Source of the DNA: Bacteroidales bacterium
GTDB lineage: Bacteria > Bacteroidota > Bacteroidia > Bacteroidales > P3
Direction of reading: 5' to 3'
Length of the DNA stretch: 6,596 bases
NCBI GenBank assembly: GCA_017545365.1
Contig: JAFWOP010000168.1
Coordinates: 1-6,596, forward strand
In this document: in pieces, positions 5,741 through 6,596 of the stretch
Layout: each line of letters begins with the position of its first letter
Numbering within the stretch: position 1 is the first letter of the stretch
Program-made: the position numbers and the translations under genes
Notes under the pieces: generated by a model
The model's database searches: none
Told to the model about the DNA's origin: nothing
What the model saw: the letters and a program-made list of their open reading frames with translations, nothing else

Positions 5741-6028
5741 CTATCGTGCATAAAAAGTTGCAATGTTTAACAAAAAGCGGGCGAAAGCGTGCCGGTTTGC
5801 TGTATGAATCGTACGGAAGTTTTTGGGGTGTTTGATGCAAGCTCGTGCTGAAAAATCTTTACATTGACCCCTCTGAGAATTCGATTTTTTGAATGAGTTC
5901 TTTGGTTGGATGCGTATGAGCTTAGTTTTGAGAGGGGTCGTTTCCGCATTTTTCACGCTACTGCTCAGCTATGGGCTGATCGCCCCCTAAAACCGTTTCG
6001 TTTTTGTCGTTTTTCACCGAAAAAGGTG
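5741..6028. other. Gene-free stretch with a wide inverted repeat
   Basis: Open frames here overlap on the minus strand and show no family signature, so I call none. GACCCCTCT (5866-5874) is perfectly inverted as AGAGGGGTC (5931-5939), 56 bp apart. The intervening DNA contains ATTCGATTTTTTGAAT. A smaller hairpin is TCAGC-TATGG-GCTGA (5965-5979). CACC-GAAAAA-GGTG (6015-6028) abuts the 22-bp array. The 5866-5939 segment could be a structured small RNA or an operator pair, but no promoter was found for it. Confidence 0.4.
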
Positions 6029-6160
6029 GTCTTGTAGTACAAGACCATATCTTTTGTAGTACAAGACCATATCTTTTGTAGTACAAGACCATAGCTTTTG
6101 TTGAACAAAACCAGTGCTTTTGTTGAACAAAACCAGTGCTTTTCTACTACAAACCCGCAC
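6029..6160. repeat. Six-unit 22-bp tandem array with a dyad in nearly every unit
   Basis: Six units of exactly 22 bp start at 6029, 6051, 6073, 6095, 6117 and 6139. Units 1-3 carry TTGTAGTACAAGACCATA. Units 4-5 are identical to each other and carry TTTTGTTGAACAAAACCAG. Unit 6 (TTTTCTACTACAAACCC) is degenerate. The first unit with one flanking base is a perfect odd-centred palindrome, GGTCTTGTA-G-TACAAGACC (6028-6046); units 4-5 have TTTTGTT-G-AACAAAA. The period of 22 is about two helical turns and is not a multiple of three, so the open frames across it are repeat artefacts. There are no unique spacers, so it is not a CRISPR. It may be a multi-site protein-binding array or structured repeat; function unknown. 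Confidence 0.85.
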
Positions 6161-6315
6161 ACTTACTACCATTAGACTGGCTGTTTGGCTCCAAAAAGGC
6201 CGCAACGGACGCCTCGAACACCCTTTTTCGGGGTATTTCCCAACCGCGAAAAACACCAGTTTTAAGCGAAACAGGGGCAAAGAAATGTTAAGTTTATGTA
6301 ATTTTAAGTCACTTT

Positions 6316-6342
6316 CTGCACAAAAGAGGGGGATTTGTGCAG
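6316..6342. other. Perfect 9-bp inverted repeat
   Basis: CTGCACAAA (6316-6324) and TTTGTGCAG (6334-6342) flank a 9-nt purine loop (AGAGGGGGA). No U-run follows on either strand, which argues against a terminator; an operator or structured RNA is possible. Confidence 0.55.
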
Positions 6343-6359
6343 GGTTATGAAGCACGATT

Positions 6360-6387
6360 CCTGCAAAAAACAGCCGTTTTGGGCAGG
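6360..6387. other. Two-part hairpin
   Basis: CCTGC (6360-6364) pairs with GCAGG (6383-6387) and AAAAC (6367-6371) with GTTTT (6376-6380), separated by a symmetric AA/GG internal loop and closed by an AGCC loop. It lies 17 bp after the previous hairpin. Confidence 0.45.
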
Positions 6388-6415
6388 TTCTTGCGCTAGA
6401 TGCTCAACTTTTAGG

Positions 6416-6441
6416 AGTGCTTTTTTCTGCACTTTTTCTTT
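6416..6441 (+). terminator. Terminator-like hairpin with T-run
   Basis: AGTGC (6416-6420) and GCACT (6429-6433) form a short stem around a T-rich loop, followed by TTTTTCTTT. It has the form of a weak rightward rho-independent terminator, but no plus-strand gene lies before it, so it would end a non-coding transcript if used at all. Confidence 0.3.
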
Positions 6442-6596
6442 ACATTTCGTAATCCAACCACCTAAACATTTTCTTAGGAACTGTGATTTAATTAAGTAGT
6501 CAAATGGTTTTCACTTTTTGTTTTTTAGAAATACAGGAAAAAACAAGAAATACTGAGAAAAACAAGACGAATGGTTTTTATCTGTCTTTGTTGTAT

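Larger units (their letters stand above)
6161..6596. other. Gene-free AT-rich end of window with hairpins and short repeats
   Basis: I see no gene, no clear TAnnTTTG promoter and no tRNA. The stretch holds a small ACCC/GGGT hairpin near 6221-6236, three stronger hairpins listed separately (6316-6342, 6360-6387, 6416-6433), and a 19-bp imperfect tandem pair, AGAAATACAGGAAAAAACA (6527-6545) and AGAAATACTGAGAAAAACA (6546-6564), with 16 of 19 identical. AT content rises toward the right edge, as expected ahead of a gene beginning outside the window. Confidence 0.5.

Noticed and set aside
5679..5840. N-terminal extension of the MARPIRETP gene (start at 5840)
   Set aside because: The extension lies upstream of and across the predicted promoter and shows no conserved features; the family starts at MARPI.
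5741..5956. Two overlapping minus-strand open frames upstream of the micro-gene
   Set aside because: They differ in frame over the same DNA, have no recognisable sequence, and are Lys/Asn/Ser-rich as expected from AT-rich non-coding DNA.
6029..6160. CRISPR array
   Set aside because: Units are contiguous with no unique spacers, and no cas gene is present.
6029..6160. Plasmid iteron origin
   Set aside because: Unit length fits, but no replication initiator gene is in view and the neighbouring genes are chromosomal housekeeping and envelope types. Kept only as an analogy.
6014..6355. Minus-strand open frame of 113 codons across the 22-bp array
   Set aside because: The repeat is open in several frames at once, the protein has no signature outside repeat-derived LVLFNKS-type segments, and there is no promoter or start context.
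4889..6596. tRNA, tmRNA or other standard RNA gene
   Set aside because: I found no T-loop GGTTCGAATCC-type motif or cloverleaf arrangement on either strand.

Overview
The window looks like chromosomal DNA of a Bacteroidales bacterium, most likely Prevotella or a close relative (Prevotellaceae). The grounds are the protein families (a DUF6029-like outer-membrane barrel, an Omp28-like lipoprotein, dockerin-tailed secreted proteins with GDVNGDGTVDVADISS repeats, a TonB-domain protein with a PSFPGGDEAL motif), promoters of the Bacteroidetes TAnnTTTG type, and short AT-rich tandem repeats between and inside genes. The genus is an inference from remembered family distributions; no database was searched.

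Bases 1-2677 hold three co-directional envelope genes that look like one operon: the 3' part of an outer-membrane beta-barrel gene (cut by the window edge), an Omp28-type lipoprotein with a CxxC motif, and a small secreted protein ending in a two-repeat dockerin-like module. The gaps are 11 bp and then a 4-bp ATGA overlap. The operon converges on a minus-strand gene for an exported TonB C-terminal-domain protein (2682-3182), with only 4 bp between the two stop codons. A very stable hairpin inside the tonB-like gene may separate the two converging transcripts.

Bases 3183-3373 form a divergent promoter region with one TAnnTTTG element per direction. It serves the TonB-like gene leftward and a full-length rhamnulokinase gene (rhaB, 3374-4888) rightward. 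RhaB phosphorylates L-rhamnulose in L-rhamnose catabolism. No other rhamnose gene is in view. The rhaB frame carries five AATTCTC-type heptamers that encode an extra Asn/Ser/Gln/Phe linker. The same heptamer family spans the Omp28/dockerin gene junction.

Bases 4889-6596 (1.7 kb) are almost gene-free and rich in repeats. In order they hold: a nested inverted-repeat element built of AATCCGT-type 9-mers inside ATTATTCAT/ACCGC-GCGGT ends (4905-5242); a short AT-rich hairpin; a GC-rich block with a strong hairpin (about 5251-5430); one small minus-strand gene for a 59-residue protein starting MARPIRETP, with a good promoter; a region with a wide inverted repeat (5866-5939); six exact-length 22-bp tandem units, each with a dyad, whose half-sites change together (6029-6160); and a terminal AT-rich stretch with three strong hairpins. 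The 22-bp array is the most intriguing structure. It looks like a multi-site binding array or a conserved structured repeat rather than coding DNA, and its function is unknown.
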